DNA from: Timema cristinae
Taxonomy: Eukaryota > Arthropoda > Insecta > Phasmatodea > Timematidae
Assembly: GCA_039000515.1 (NCBI GenBank)
Contig: JBCFYV010011135.1
Span: 4,355,499-4,419,498 of the forward strand
Length of the DNA stretch: 64,000 bases
Reading direction: 5' to 3'
Position numbers and translations under genes: made by a program. Within the stretch, counting starts at the first letter, position 1. Each line of letters starts with the position of its first letter. This document shows positions 11,102 through 21,991 of the stretch, piece by piece. The notes below the pieces were generated by a model. It saw only the letters and a list, made by a program, of their open reading frames with translations, was not told where the DNA came from and did no database searches.

Positions 11102-12156
11102 CTAACAAGACAAAGATCATTTGGTGTGGATTAGCACTTCACCAGGTTTTGTACCGCTAGATTAAATACCGGTATAAGTTTATAAAACAGTCCCATAAAC
11201 ACCTAGTTAATTAATTAATACCACATTTTTCTAGCTCAGCAAGTCAGCTATTTATACACACAGCATTGATGTAGAGAAAACTGTTTTTAAAGTTAAAATA
11301 ATAATTATAATGATTTAATACAACCACACACTTACAATTCATTATTGGTTATGTGGTGAGATTATACGGAAGTGTGTGAACATCACTTGGCTACTACTAA
11401 AATGATTTGAGAAGGTTTCTATGCTTGTGGTATGCACAGTATCAATATTATTGACAGCTTAGAAATGATTTGGACAACTTTCATCTTTTATTATTCAGGA
11501 CCATTCTCTATGTTATATTTTAACATAACACACACCATCTTGCGAATGGACACGTCCACAATACACACAATCAAGAGTAATGATGGAAATAATTTGCCAA
11601 GAGTTTTTTTAGCGAATAACGTCTCATTGTGACCAAATATTAAAGGCTATGTGTACAAGAGAGAAATGCAATTTCTAAAATCTTAAGATAATCTTAAATA
11701 TCAAACAATGTATACATTGAACTTTAAGTGAAAACATTTCATAGTTTCAACTAATTACTGAAGAAGAAAAAATTAAAAGGTTAATATCATGTTGATAGCT
11801 TATATAAGAAACCCATGTACTCAATTTAGTTAGCTATACAGTAAAGAGCTAAAATAATTAGGTTTGCATCCATCAGTTTGATATTGTTCTAGGATTTAAA
11901 CTATTATTAATAATATTTATAAAATACCACTAGAATATTGGTATTTACACATATTTTATATTCAGCTTTAAAAAATGTAGAACTAGACACAATGATATTG
12001 TTATCTCAATGATGTTGGATGATTTATAATAAGTTTTAAAACAATGCCAAAATGTCACCTAAAAATTTGAAAATATAATATTTGTCTATGTAAATCTATT
12101 TATTGTAATAATTGATTTGATAAATCTCTAAGAATTATTTGGTTTGGAGTGCTAAC
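11102..12156. other. Dynein intron, nothing recognised
   Basis: About 1.05 kb of AT-rich sequence between two AAA6 exons. No repeat, RNA gene or transposon signature seen. Confidence 0.6.
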
Positions 12157-12430
12157 CTGTGCAACCATATTCATAAACATTAACAGTGAGTGTGTTGATG
12201 ATATTGTTGAGTCTTTTCTCCTGAGAAGTGTCCGGTAAAGCCTTACGAAGTGAATATGTGAACACACCCAGGTAGGCCGACAGAGCGTACTGATACATGG
12301 AGTTTACCACAGCCATGTCAGACAGCACAAAGAACAAAATGGCGCCACGCTTGGCCACTGATCTGTAGCCATCACGCAATAGGTCTATATCTATTGCTGT
12401 GGACATGGCTAGTTCAAGCTTGGAAGAAAC
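12157..12430 (-). CDS. DNAH10: Dynein heavy chain (DNAH10-like), exon: AAA6 N-terminal half
   Basis: Encodes DIDLLRDGYRSVAKRGAILF and FVLSDMAVVNSMYQYALSAY, then KRLNNIINTLTVNVYEYGCT. These are the conserved AAA6 helices (YR-A-RGA-LFF-L-DM and MYQYSL). I chose the acceptor TTTTAAAAG|GTTTCT because it restores the family-typical VSSKLELA before the internal Met. The donor is ACAG|GTTAGC, phase 1. Confidence 0.95.
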
Positions 12431-12695
12431 CTTTTAAAAAACAAGTAAATATTTATGATTTGTAATCAAAAATACTTTTAATGCAGTTATAACACGATGT
12501 TGGAAATTCAGGTATTTTAAAACTGTCTCATACATAATTATGATGAACCATTTGAATGTTGACAACTTTGTAAATAAAAGTCAACAATATCCAGTGGCGC
12601 AGGAACGTTTTTATTTGGGGGCGGGGGTGAAAATAATGTGCTTTTATAGGGGATAAAATTATTGAGATTAAAAAAACAAACAGGGAAATGTATTA

Positions 12696-13337
12696 CAGCT
12701 GTCCCTCGCGCTACGCAAGGGATTTGTTCTGATAAATAATTGCATTACACGAAAATGCATAAAGGGAATTTATTTTAACATGGGTGAAAACAGGATTACT
12801 CCAAAGATAAAAAGTAAATAAAAACCTAAAGTTTGTAAATAAATGCAATTTTTATTAATTTATCTAAATAGTACTATACTATAGGTAGCCTACACCTTTT
12901 GTCAATCTTCTATCCCCTGAAATTTGTAAATACTTTTTTTTTAATTGAGCTAACTAACCCAATGTTACAGATACCTTTACTGTTAATCTTCAATTGCATG
13001 ATATATTAACTGGATCTGGCAAATCTGGATTATCGCTATCTTGCTCTCTTGACGGCCCCTGGACGGCGGGCTTTTGGTCTCTTGAGGGCCCTGGGACGGT
13101 AAGCTCTTGCTCTCTTGAAGTCCCTTGGGCTGTATTCTCTCGCTCTCTGAAAGGCCCTGGGACGGTAAGCTCCTGCTCTCTTGAAGGCTCTTGCTGTCGT
13201 GAAGGCCCTGGGTCGTTAGACTGAACATTTTCAACATCTTCGATGAAATGGTCAAGACTTAGATGACAGGCAGCATTCTTCCTCTCTTTATAGAATGCTT
13301 TGTTGCAAGACAAAGAACTCAATCTCCCTGGCAACAC
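12696..13337 (-). pseudogene. Possible pogo/Tigger-like fragment with a repeated peptide
   Basis: A TA followed by CAGCTGTCCCTCGCGCTACG at 12694-12715 resembles the TA plus CAG(N)TGTCCCTCG ends of pogo/Tigger DNA transposons. On the minus strand, 13337 to 12990, an open frame of about 115 codons contains LSLDHFIEDVENVQ followed by a tandem peptide close to GPSREQELTVP, repeated five times or more with variants. The DNA repeats every 54 bp or so. The link between the end and the open frame is inference. The SINE fragment starts where the open frame begins, so the upstream part is lost. Confidence 0.4.
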
Positions 13338-13520
13338 ATCTTTTGAATGTGGGGAATGTCAGTCCTCCACCGTGGTTCGGATTCCACGTTAAACTGTAGG
13401 TCCTTCATTTCATCTCACATTTACCCTACCATTACACATTAGCATAAGTGCGTATAACCCGAATGGGTAGTAAGACGCAATGCAATAATAATAATAATAA
13501 ATAATAATAATAATAATAAT
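13338..13520 (+). mobile_element. 5'-truncated copy of the tRNA-derived SINE
   Basis: Begins in the middle of the SINE body (ACATCTTTTGAATGTGGGG), continues through CCACCGTGGTTCGGATTCCA and the tail GTGCGTATAACCCGAATGGG, and ends in an (AAT)n tract. It lacks the tRNA-like head found in the 14.4, 20.2 and 52 kb copies. Confidence 0.85.
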
Positions 13521-14420
13521 CCCTGGCAACTTTGGCGCTTCTATCCATGTTAGGGTCATTCTCTTCAATGATTCTAATTGCACTGTCTATGTACTTAAAC
13601 AATTCAGCAGTTGGTTTTGTTGAAGTTGTTTGATAAGCTCAACAACATAGGGCTATTCCTCTTCATCCTTTATGCTGTTCTCCAGTTATAGAAGTTTTAC
13701 TATGTTATTTTGGGGAGAGGGGGGTAAAAATTATACTTTTACCCCCCTCAATTTTTAGGGGAGGGAGTAAATTTACCTCCACCCCCTCAATTTTTAAGGA
13801 GGGTAAAATTTACCCCCAAACCCCCTCTGCACGCCGTTCCTGCGCCACTGACAACGACCCTTCCTTGTCCAAGGACGCGACGTTGTTGACTTTTATCTTA
13901 CTATGTTACTTAAATTCTACCCTACAATTTTATCATAAACTAAAGATAGCCACAAGATTCACCGATAAGAAACAAAATTTTAACTTGAGCATTCTTACAA
14001 TGTTTAACAAAGTTTAGTATTCATTTACCTCGTACATATGGTATATTTGACAATGGAAGTTACTTTACATCCCTTATAAAATTAATTATAATAATGGCCA
14101 AGTTGAAAAATTTGATCTTTCCCCGTAATTTTTAAAATGGTATAAAAGGGCAAATTTATGGTGAACAAATTTGATTAGCGATTGTATTAGCGGCTAATTT
14201 TTAATTTTACTCTAGATATATTCATAGATGGTTTATCTAGGTATCATCCTAAATATGATATTAAAAATCAAAACCTTATAATACAAGGTTATGTAAAAAT
14301 AGGTTGAAACTAACTGAACATAACCATGGTGTTCTTTAGCCTTGGTTTTGTGCCCTTCATTGTTTGTTTCTCTCATCTCTAGGGACTAGGTCTAGATTTC
14401 CTTTAATAAGTATGAAAGGG

Positions 14421-14705
14421 GTGACCTGGTGGTCTAGGGGTAAGGTGTCAGACTTCTATGCTGGCGGCCGGGGTTCAATCCTCGGTCTCGGCACAGATTT
14501 ATCTGATTTCCAAACCCTTCCTTCACCTCTGACAAGACATCTTGTGAATGTGGGGAATGCCAGGCCCCACCGTGGTTCGGATTCCACGTTAAACTGTAGG
14601 TCCTTCATTTCATCTCACAATCACCCTACCATTACACATTAGCGTAAGTGCGTATAACCCGAACGGGTAGTAAGACGCGGTGCTAATAATAATAACAATA
14701 TTAGT
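14421..14705 (+). mobile_element. tRNA-derived SINE, full length
   Basis: The head GTGACCTGGTGGTCTAGGGG...GGGGTTCAATCCTCGG has an A-box-like TGGTCTAGGGGTAAGG and a B-box-like GGTTCAATCC, so it derives from a tRNA gene. The body (CCTTCACCTCTGACAAGACA, CACCGTGGTTCGGATTCCAC) and tail (GTGCGTATAACCCGAACGGG, then (AAT)n) match the 20.2- and 52-kb copies almost base for base. It ends within 15 bp of the dynein donor at 14716. Confidence 0.9.
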
Positions 14706-14716
14706 GTTTTCCTCAC

Positions 14717-14935
14717 CTCTGTTGCCTTGGTCTTTGTGTTCTCCAATGTCTTAATAAGCTCAATGTTATCCAACATGTTACCAGTGGAGGTTGATAATTC
14801 CCTCAGCAATGAATCCTCAAGATCTTTCAAAAGGTTCTTGTTGACGCTAGTTTCCGCTATCAACGTCTCTCTCTGCTCCTCCAGGTCATACCTCTCGTTA
14901 CGAACAACTACACTAAGAAGTTGATCTTCAAGGCC
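14717..14935 (-). CDS. DNAH10: Dynein heavy chain (DNAH10-like), exon: linker helices into AAA6
   Basis: A 73-codon phase 0-0 exon with [20 protein letters not shown] and [20 protein letters not shown], the highly conserved region leading into AAA6. The acceptor is GTCTCGTAG|GGCCTT and the donor ACAGAG|GTGAGG. A SINE copy ends (AAT tail) less than 20 bp past the donor on the intron side, so the transposon almost touches the 5' splice site. Confidence 0.96.
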
Positions 14936-15300
14936 CTACGAGACATACACACTTCATTATCTTCTTTATATAGACGTTTAGTAATTATATTTTATTCATA
15001 CAATTTAGTGTTTTCACTGACGATTAAGCCTTAGGGAATAGTAGAAATGAGCTTAATATCGTCTTCCAGGAGTTTATAGGAAACAACATGGTTTACTAGG
15101 CCTATTATATTTCATTGCAGAAATACTTTTTTGAGACTTTGGCTCGTATAAAATTATAATATGAGACAATGCTAGAACACAGCTTTAGAAGTCACTAAAT
15201 AGAGTATGCTAAGTGAAATCATTTTAGAATATTATATTAAATTAAGTAAAGTTAATGAATGTGTTATGTCAAATTTGTATTCGAGTTTAGGATTACCTCA
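14936..15300. other. Dynein intron, nothing recognised
   Basis: AT-rich stretch between the exon at 14717-14935 and the mariner relic. No feature seen. Confidence 0.55.
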
Positions 15301-16520
15301 TGGAACCTAACGAGATTTGATGTATTTTCCAAAAGTTCCTGAACTTTTGAAATATTGTGCCAACGCGATCTTGCAGCGATATGCAGAAGGTTTTATTATC
15401 TACCGTTTAGCTCGTCAGTCTATTGTGATTAGTTATGGCACTGCATTGTTTTGTTTAGGAGATGTCTGTGTGTGAGTTGCGATTTTAGAGATAACTGAGT
15501 TTCACTAGCAGTGTATCGACATCAAACATAGGAAAATGTTAACATTAACTCATGGAAGGCTTGAACAAGTTTGTGGTATCTGTGTTTAGGCCATACACAG
15601 TGTTATGAATGGTTTAAGCGATCCAAAGGTGGTCAGAAGTCAATTGATAATGATCCTAAGTTAGGATGGCCCTCGACGTCAAGTGAAGACGCTCATTTGG
15701 CCCAAGTTCTGGTAGCCATGCATTAAAATCTTCAATTGACTGATGGAGAAATTGTGGACGAATGCAACACTTCAATGGGACTCTTATCATGACAGTCTAG
15801 CCAAAAAAATTGAAATGCTTTGGGTTTCTGCAAAATTTGTCTCACGGCTGCAGACTCAGGATCAGAGAAAAGTTCATCCCACGGCTACTGACCTAGGATC
15901 ATAGAGACAATTTAATTTTGATCTGTCAGTAACTTTTAGATCATTCAAACAAGGACGAAAATTTCATGAAGAGAATTATAACTAGTGATGAACCATGGGT
16001 TTAAGTTGCGATGTTGAGACGGAAACACAGTTTACACAGTGTGATGGACAAAACCCGACCGAAAAAAGAGCGGCAGGCCAGGTCGAACACAAAATTCATG
16101 CTGATGGGTTGTTTTTACATTGAATCGGTTGTTCATCACGAATTTTTACCAGAGGTACGAAATAGTAAAGCAGTTGTATTATATATAAGAGCCAGAGACG
16201 TATGAGAGAAAATATCAGAGGAAAAAGATCCAAGCTGTGGAAAAACAAATCATGGTTATTCCATTATGATAACATACCTGCACAAGCATAGCTGCTGATT
16301 TGTGTCTTTTGCATCAAATTGGAGACAACTGTGGTTTCCCAGCCTCTCTACTCACCTGATCTGACCCCCGTTGACTGTTTCCAAAACTATTATCCACGTT
16401 GAAAGGGCAAAGACTCGACACTATTGAAGACATCAAGGAAAAATTGTAGGCAGACCTACATGTGATCCCCTGAAACCTAGTATAAATAACACAGTTCTTC
16501 CCACTCGAGGCGATAGGCAA
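15301..16520 (+). pseudogene. Mariner-family transposase, decayed
   Basis: Plus-strand relic of a Tc1/mariner element, mariner branch. The N-terminal helix-turn-helix text TQCYEWFKRSKGGQKSIDND, then PSTSSEDAHLAQVL, falls near 15600-15715. The first catalytic Asp block, ITSDEPWV, is near 15970 and is followed by a stop. ARSNTKFMLMGCFYIE and VVHHEFLPE follow (16080-16155), then LFHYDN and PLYSPDLTPVD (16255-16375), covering the later D blocks. Stops and frame changes break it throughout, so it cannot be active. I could not define the terminal repeats with confidence. Confidence 0.87.
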
Positions 16521-17289
16521 ATAAATAATAAAGCTGTATATTATTTTGTCCATACAATTTAATGTTGGGCTATATATTGTATTTAAGAGCATTAGATGTT
16601 CGAATATAACTAGATTAAGTGGTTTATAAATATATCCTAATAGTGTATATAATGTCATGTCTAAAATAAGAAAATCATAATATTTGTAGCTTGTGGCGTG
16701 TTTGACGGTGGGATATTTTTTTCTAATGATGAACTGAAAGGGTTGGAATAATATAAAACACATTATTCACTATCACCATTCAATATGTCTTATACATTGT
16801 TAGAATTCCAAAACCTCCCTTCCTATCGGGCACTCCAGTATCCAACTTCCTCTTAGCACTCAAGAACCATCAGATATACCTTCTACCTACAACCCAGATA
16901 TCCCAGCTCTCAATAACGATATAAGATACCCACCTCTCTCCCAGTGTCCAAGAACCATCTGAGCTATTAGTTCTCCTATTCACAAATCATCCAAACAACT
17001 ATCTCTTTAGCCACGATTCAGTCAATTAATTTCTCTCTCACGTCACCTTAAGAGTAAGAGAGGTGGCGAAAACAAATGAAACATATTGTTAGAGGTTAAT
17101 AAGTCTTGTGACTATGGAGGCCAGTGTAAAATTATCAATGATCTAAAAAATAAGTTTATATTTTGAAACTCAGAATTGAAATAGTTGATGCAACGCCCCA
17201 AGCTTTATTGAAGAATAGTTCTCAGCCTTGTAAATATATCATTGCTTGACCGATTGTGTCAAAGTATTTTATTGTAAGAGGTCAGGTTG
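16521..17289. other. Intron, low-complexity and C/T-rich patch, nothing assigned
   Basis: Holds a CT-rich stretch (16800-17050) with repeated variants of CAAGAACCATCNGA and AACCCAGATATCCCAGC, otherwise AT-rich. No coding family recognised. Confidence 0.4.
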
Positions 17290-18060
17290 GTCTAATAGAC
17301 CTGCTGTCATCCAACAATGGACAATTCAAATGGCTTATGAATTAAAAAGATAATGCCACTAGATTTGTTCACTCAAGGCCATTGCAATCCAAACGAGCTG
17401 CAGAAGTCGTCTTAGAACACCTCAAAATATTTTTTGGAATTATTGCTCCAAATATGCTTCAAAGTTATAATAGTGACGAATTTGTGACAATAATCATCCA
17501 GGATTTAGTATTTCTCTTTCTGGAATGTAAAATGGTCGTTCACATCATCCAGAGACTAAAGGGGATGTAAAGAGAAGCAATCAAGGATGTGGGATAACAA
17601 TTCAGCTAAGTGGAGCACTGGTAGAAGAACTCCTCTCTACCTAAGATGATTGGGATATTACCTAACCAAGCACTTTTCCATTGCGATCCCTAAATCGGAA
17701 TCAACAGCACAGGACCTGGAAACACAGTTCTTGACAAACTCACCACTGATTAAAAATTATAGGGTATCTTCAAGACCCAAAGTGGCACCATCAAGCCAGG
17801 ACAAGTGTTTGGGACTACAGACATATCATAAAATGTATCACAAGTTGTGCCTTAGGCAATGGTGTACAAAAACACCAAACGTGAAACAAAAAAATAGTAT
17901 AAGAGGCCACCAATAGACTTTATTCTTTGAATGTTGGCAGCTCGGTAGTAATAGATCTTCCCAAAATTGACCAGGGACCACTGGACACTAAACACGTTGA
18001 AAGAAAGAGAGTAACTTTAGAAACGGAGTGTGCAGCTTTGGAACTGAAGAAAAGATAGTT
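17290..18060 (+). pseudogene. DDE integrase relic (Ginger/gypsy-like, KRBA2-type)
   Basis: Traces of a retroviral-type integrase core on the plus strand. KSKRAAEVVLEHLKIFFG and APNMLQSYNSDEFVTIII (about 17382-17500) correspond to the block with the second catalytic Asp. Here the DNGxEF motif reads YNSDEF, so the Asp is replaced by Tyr. Later traces near 17935-18000 (SSVVIDLPKIDQGPLDTKHV) resemble the C-terminal segment of Ginger/KRBA2-like integrases. Many stops intervene. Family placement between Ginger DNA transposon and gypsy retroelement is uncertain. Confidence 0.65.
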
Positions 18061-18560
18061 AAAAACTGGTTTCAAAAAAATTAAATTCAGCTGTTAATGC
18101 TTTCAATCATGGGGACAATTCAAGACCAAACCATTTAATTATGAGAGGCAGTAGCTGCTCTATCGCCATTTGGAGGCTTGGGATTCCAGAAGTTCCTCTG
18201 CAAACCATCAGAAACATAGTGTTGCACAAAGAGTTAGCTTGCAACAAAAATTAACTCAAATGCAATTCAAGGTGTCATTGAAGTCTGACGTGTGTCGATA
18301 TATATATAGGAAGTGAGAGACAATAAGTGCACTTGATATGTGGCCTGTTTCATTTTGAAATTTTGAGCTCTTATTTCATCGTAAGTTATTTTTTATTGTT
18401 AATTTGATTGATTGGAACATTTAAACATCCTGATTTGCTGCCTTTTTAATCTCATTTTTCTGTAAAAGATTAAAAATTATAATGAGTCATTTGATTGATA
18501 AACAGACTCAATTTTTACAAACTTCAATGATTGTATAGAATTTTTTGAGAATCCTTATTG

Positions 18561-19105
18561 TGTAATGATACTGATTTGAACCCCTCTTATATATTTAAAA
18601 AGTCATGGATAAAGTGCATTTTTCTTTAACATATTGGATGTAAAATATCCTTTTAATACTTTATCCATGGAGAATCGTGCGCTTTTCAAAACTGATGTCA
18701 ATATATTGATTGCATCATTAAAACTTATTTTTTTCTTTCAAAAATCAACTCTGTAGTGTTTACCAAAAAGCAACTGACGCTAGCTCCCTCTACCTAATAG
18801 GAAACTAGCCTTCAAAACATCTGTCACCCGGACTCTTTTTATTAGTTGGTTTTGACACTGGTCACAAGAGGTCCAAGGGTAAGGGGTAGGTCATATATAA
18901 GCTGCTTGTGAGTATGAATATAAAGAGAATAGTCACATAAATCTACACAGCACAGTACTCAAAACACAAAATGTGTAATGTTACAGAGAAATAATCTGTA
19001 GTTCGACTAAACTGTATCATATAAAATTATATCTTCAGTGCCGAAGATAAAATCACTTTAATAAATCGTGTGCAACATTAAAAGTCTTATTTATTCAATT
19101 AAAAC

Positions 19106-19148
<43 letters not shown>

Positions 19149-19244
19149 CGTAGTGCTTTAATTAGTGCTCGATCATCGGTCAATTATCAGCTAACTAAAC
19201 AGTATCACTTCAATCGGCGCCCATTGCTGATCCATAGCGTTTTA
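18561..19244 (+). mobile_element. Gypsy-type LTR, solo or truncated, plus orientation
   Basis: Starts TGTAATGATACTGATTTGAA and ends just before TTGGCGCCCAACGCGGACCG (19246), a primer-binding-site-like sequence. It is homologous over its length to the LTR at 26611-27334 on the other strand: shared start, the TTATTAGT and GCTAGC blocks, and the phrase around GACACTGGTCACAAGAGG. An (AAT)n tract at 19108-19147 has expanded inside it. No gag follows, so this is a remnant with little internal sequence. A second partial PBS-like string, CGGCGCCCA, occurs at 19215. Confidence 0.75.
19108..19147. repeat. (AAT)n microsatellite
   Basis: About 13 consecutive AAT units inside the LTR. Confidence 0.95.
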
Positions 19245-19262
19245 ATTGGCGCCCAACGCGGA

Positions 19263-19977
19263 CCGATTAATTCAATAATGCTATAATTGAATTTTACAAT
19301 ATTATTTCACATTGAACTACTGTAATTTTGAATTTTACTTTAAATAATACTTATTCAAAAAAGGATCATACATTTTATCTCAGCTACTGTTTTTAGAACT
19401 ATGTAGTTTCAGTATTTTCTGTGGTTATTTTGTAGCTATTGTGTAAAATTACAATTTATTTTACTAGTTTGAAATTTATTGTAACTTGTTTTTTCCTGAC
19501 TCAATAAAACTTTTTTTGGTTGATTTTTTTGCTTTTAAAATATGTTTTTCTTATTTGCTAATGAATTTATTTCAGGCAAAATAGATTGTGAAAAGTCTGG
19601 CTGAGTTAGCCACTTTATAAGTTTAGAACATTATTTATGTTTTCTTTCATTTTTTCAATCTGATACTGGCCGAACCTATTCTGATTGTTAGTTTTAGGTA
19701 AGCCTAAACCTGATTGAACTTTCACCAAGAGATTTTTAAAAGTGAATAGTTCACTTAAACAAGAGTTATATTTTTGTTAAAATGTATTATTTACATTATC
19801 AGAAACATTATTAGCTAAAGATCATCACACAAGTAACTTATCTACTGAATTTATGCTTCAATAGGTATTTAGAAGCTTACATTTCCTAAAACCTCATTTT
19901 TAATCCATTGCTCGATTTCAAACTTTGATACAGTATTTTAAATGGTAATTAAATGATTGACAAGCATATTAACTCAC
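19263..19977. other. Dynein intron, nothing recognised
   Basis: AT-rich sequence downstream of the LTR remnant up to the exon donor at 19977. No gag-like coding sequence. Confidence 0.55.
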
Positions 19978-20132
19978 AGAGACGGTGACTGTGTAATTGA
20001 TAACAGTGGCTTTGGCATACACAGCTGGGTTGAAAGATGGGTTTGCTATCTTGGTTGTCAGGTACAGGCGAAACTTTGGATCGTAGTCCACTTCCTTATC
20101 ACCAAGGATCACGAATGACCTCCCGCCTTGAG
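19978..20132 (-). CDS. DNAH10: Dynein heavy chain (DNAH10-like), exon: AAA5/AAA6 boundary
   Basis: Encodes [20 protein letters not shown] and [20 protein letters not shown] then INYTVTV, matching the conserved [18 protein letters not shown] pattern. The acceptor is TGGCACAG|CTCAAG, completing a Thr codon with the A left by the previous exon. The donor is GTCTCT|GTGAGT. A SINE (20203-20501) begins only about 70 bp upstream of the acceptor, so the polypyrimidine and branch-point region is squeezed between element and exon. Confidence 0.95.
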
Positions 20133-20202
20133 CTGTGCCAACACGGTACCATTTTGTTGATTTTAAAATATGCCTTTGGTCATAAGATTAACAACTATAT
20201 GA

Positions 20203-20467
20203 GTGACCTGGTGGTCTAGGGGTAAGGTGTCAGACTTCTATGCTGGCGGCCGGGGTTCAATCCTCGGTCCCGGCAAAGATTTATCTGATTACCAAACCCT
20301 TCCTTCACCTCTGACAAGACATCTTGTGAATGTGAGGAATGCCAGGTCTCCACCGTGGTTCGGATTCCACGTTAAACTGTAGGTCCTTCATTTCATCTCA
20401 CAATCACCCTACCATTACACATTAGCGTAAGTGCGTATAACCCGTAACAGGTAGTAAGACGCGGTGC

Positions 20468-20501
<34 letters not shown>
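20203..20501 (+). mobile_element. tRNA-derived SINE, full length, with target duplication
   Basis: Same family as 14421-14705, with the A- and B-box-like head, body, GTGCGTATAACCCG tail and a long (AAT)n end. AACTATA precedes the head (20193) and AACTATA follows the tail (20501), a likely target-site duplication, so insertion is relatively young. It lies about 70 bp from a dynein acceptor. Confidence 0.92.
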
Positions 20502-20502
<1 letters not shown>

Positions 20503-20507
20503 CTATA

Positions 20508-21120
20508 CTTATTCATAGATTATTGATCTCCATTCTCTCTTAATTAGTAAAATCAGTCTAGATAGGTATGCAAATCTAAACACTCAGTTGCTACTTTGTA
20601 TATTGTTTATTTATTATGTCCAACAATTTAAGCTTTAAATGAACAAGGTACCAATTTTAACTATCATATAAAATTATAAATAAGTATTTTTTAATTACTA
20701 GAGCTTCATTCAAGAAAATAATTATTTAAAAAATATATTTGGGCCATTTAAAATAAAAAGTACCGGTAGTGAATTTGTTTGCATTATTTTAAATAGCTCT
20801 AGGCGAGTGAAATTATCTAGATGCTTGTGTTTTTAAAAATCAATACCATAAATTATCACACTTCAATGAAGTTAGAGTAATATTAATTTTTATTCCCAAA
20901 ATATCTGCTCAAATACACATTTAAATATTCTCACAACTAACTGTTCTATATTTGTGAATTATTTAACTACTTATGTAGAGTAAAGATCTGGACAAAAGCT
21001 TCGCTATTCAAGTTTATTCTCTTCCAGACTTGTAAACTTGTTTAGTGCTTATTAATAAAGAGAACAGTTATTGTTACACTGTACTTATTTTGAAAGTGAG
21101 GGAGTGTTATTGTTATTTAC
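20508..21120. other. Dynein intron, nothing recognised
   Basis: AT-rich, no coding or repeat signature. Confidence 0.6.
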
Positions 21121-21301
21121 TTTTGATATTTTTCTCTAGTACATTCTCAATGACTGGGTCAATGTAATTGTCCACATCTTGAAATAGTACAGGAAAACCA
21201 TATTTTATGGCAATCTCCAACTGCTTCAAGAAATCTGCATCATTAAATGTCACAATCTTCAGGTTGTGTGGCTGTTCTCGCTTCTTGATCCAAAATAGGG
21301 C
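21121..21301 (-). CDS. DNAH10: Dynein heavy chain (DNAH10-like), exon: AAA5, second part
   Basis: Encodes exactly 60 codons plus one base: [20 protein letters not shown] and [19 protein letters not shown], both hallmarks of dynein AAA5 (FLKQLE-AI-YG-P-L and the ID-PV-E-VL-KN loop). The acceptor is TCCAAAG|GCCCTA and the donor AAAA|GTAAAT, phase 1. The ATG inside the open frame upstream of the acceptor is intronic. Confidence 0.95.
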
Positions 21302-21888
21302 CTTTGGAAGACAAGTTAAATACACATACACACTATGCAATAAAAGTTGAAAGTCTCAATAATTCAACGTTAGCTCGGAAGAATACCAATGGGAACATTT
21401 ATATAGTTGTGAGTTGCAAGTATAATAAACAACAATAGATCCGCAGGACATATTTTGCCTTTAAATATATACCCATTGGTATTTTAAATGGGTAACTTTG
21501 AATTTTATGAATATATTTAACTATGTTTTTAATCTTTTAATTCGATAAAAACATTTTTTTGGATGAGTTATAAAAATACATTTTTCAGAAGAGCTAGACT
21601 GGCAAATATACTAGGGTCTATAAATAATGAAAATTCACAAGATAACACTAAATATACACAAAATGTATAATTTATCAATAAGCGTATTTAGGCTAAGTTG
21701 ATTTCCTCAATATTTTATTTAACAAAGTAATAATTTAAATTCTAATTATAACACTATGATAACTAGAATTTTTTCTACGATATAATTCTGAAATTGTATT
21801 AAAAATTGGATAACAGTATATTTTATAGAATCTCGAGCGAAAACACTCGTTTTCTACAGGACAAGTGAGCTTCAGTAGTTGTTCTCAC
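21302..21888. other. Dynein intron, nothing recognised
   Basis: AT-rich 587-bp intron between two AAA5 exons. Confidence 0.7.
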
Positions 21889-21991
21889 CTGTTCCTGGGG
21901 GTCGATGCAGAGCGGGAAACGACTGGCGTGTGTAGTCAGGATACCATTCTGAACAGACAGCTCATCTGGCGGCAAACCTTCAGAGTTCCAC
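21889..21991 (-). CDS. DNAH10: Dynein heavy chain (DNAH10-like), exon: AAA5 core
   Basis: A short 103-base exon with [20 protein letters not shown] and [11 protein letters not shown], the strongly conserved dynein AAA5 motif (GLP-DELS-NGI followed by FPL-IDPQ-Q). The acceptor is ACCATAG|GTGGAA and the donor GAACAG|GTGAGA. It enters in phase 2 and leaves in phase 0. Confidence 0.95.

Larger units (their letters stand above)
12592..13850. mobile_element. hAT-type element with inverted ends, carrying nested elements
   Basis: Left end CAGTGGCGCAGGAACG (12592) and right end CGTTCCTGCGCCACTG (to 13850) are perfect inverted repeats over 16 bases. CAGTGGCG ends are usual for hAT elements. The flanking 8-mers ACAATATC and ACAACGAC could be a decayed 8-bp target duplication. 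Subterminal C/G-rich blocks with runs of five or six C face runs of G. Inside are a pogo/Tigger-like end (12696), an unusual repeated-peptide open frame and a 5'-truncated SINE. I see no hAT transposase, so it is non-autonomous or a host for insertions. Confidence 0.72.

Noticed and set aside
12983..13255. A second protein from the peptide-repeat region
   Set aside because: It is an alternative frame of the same 54-bp repeats; at most one frame is meaningful.
14421..14495. A tRNA gene
   Set aside because: A and B boxes are present, but the same sequence recurs three more times with a body and AAT tail and, at 20.2 and 52 kb, target duplications, so it is a SINE head.
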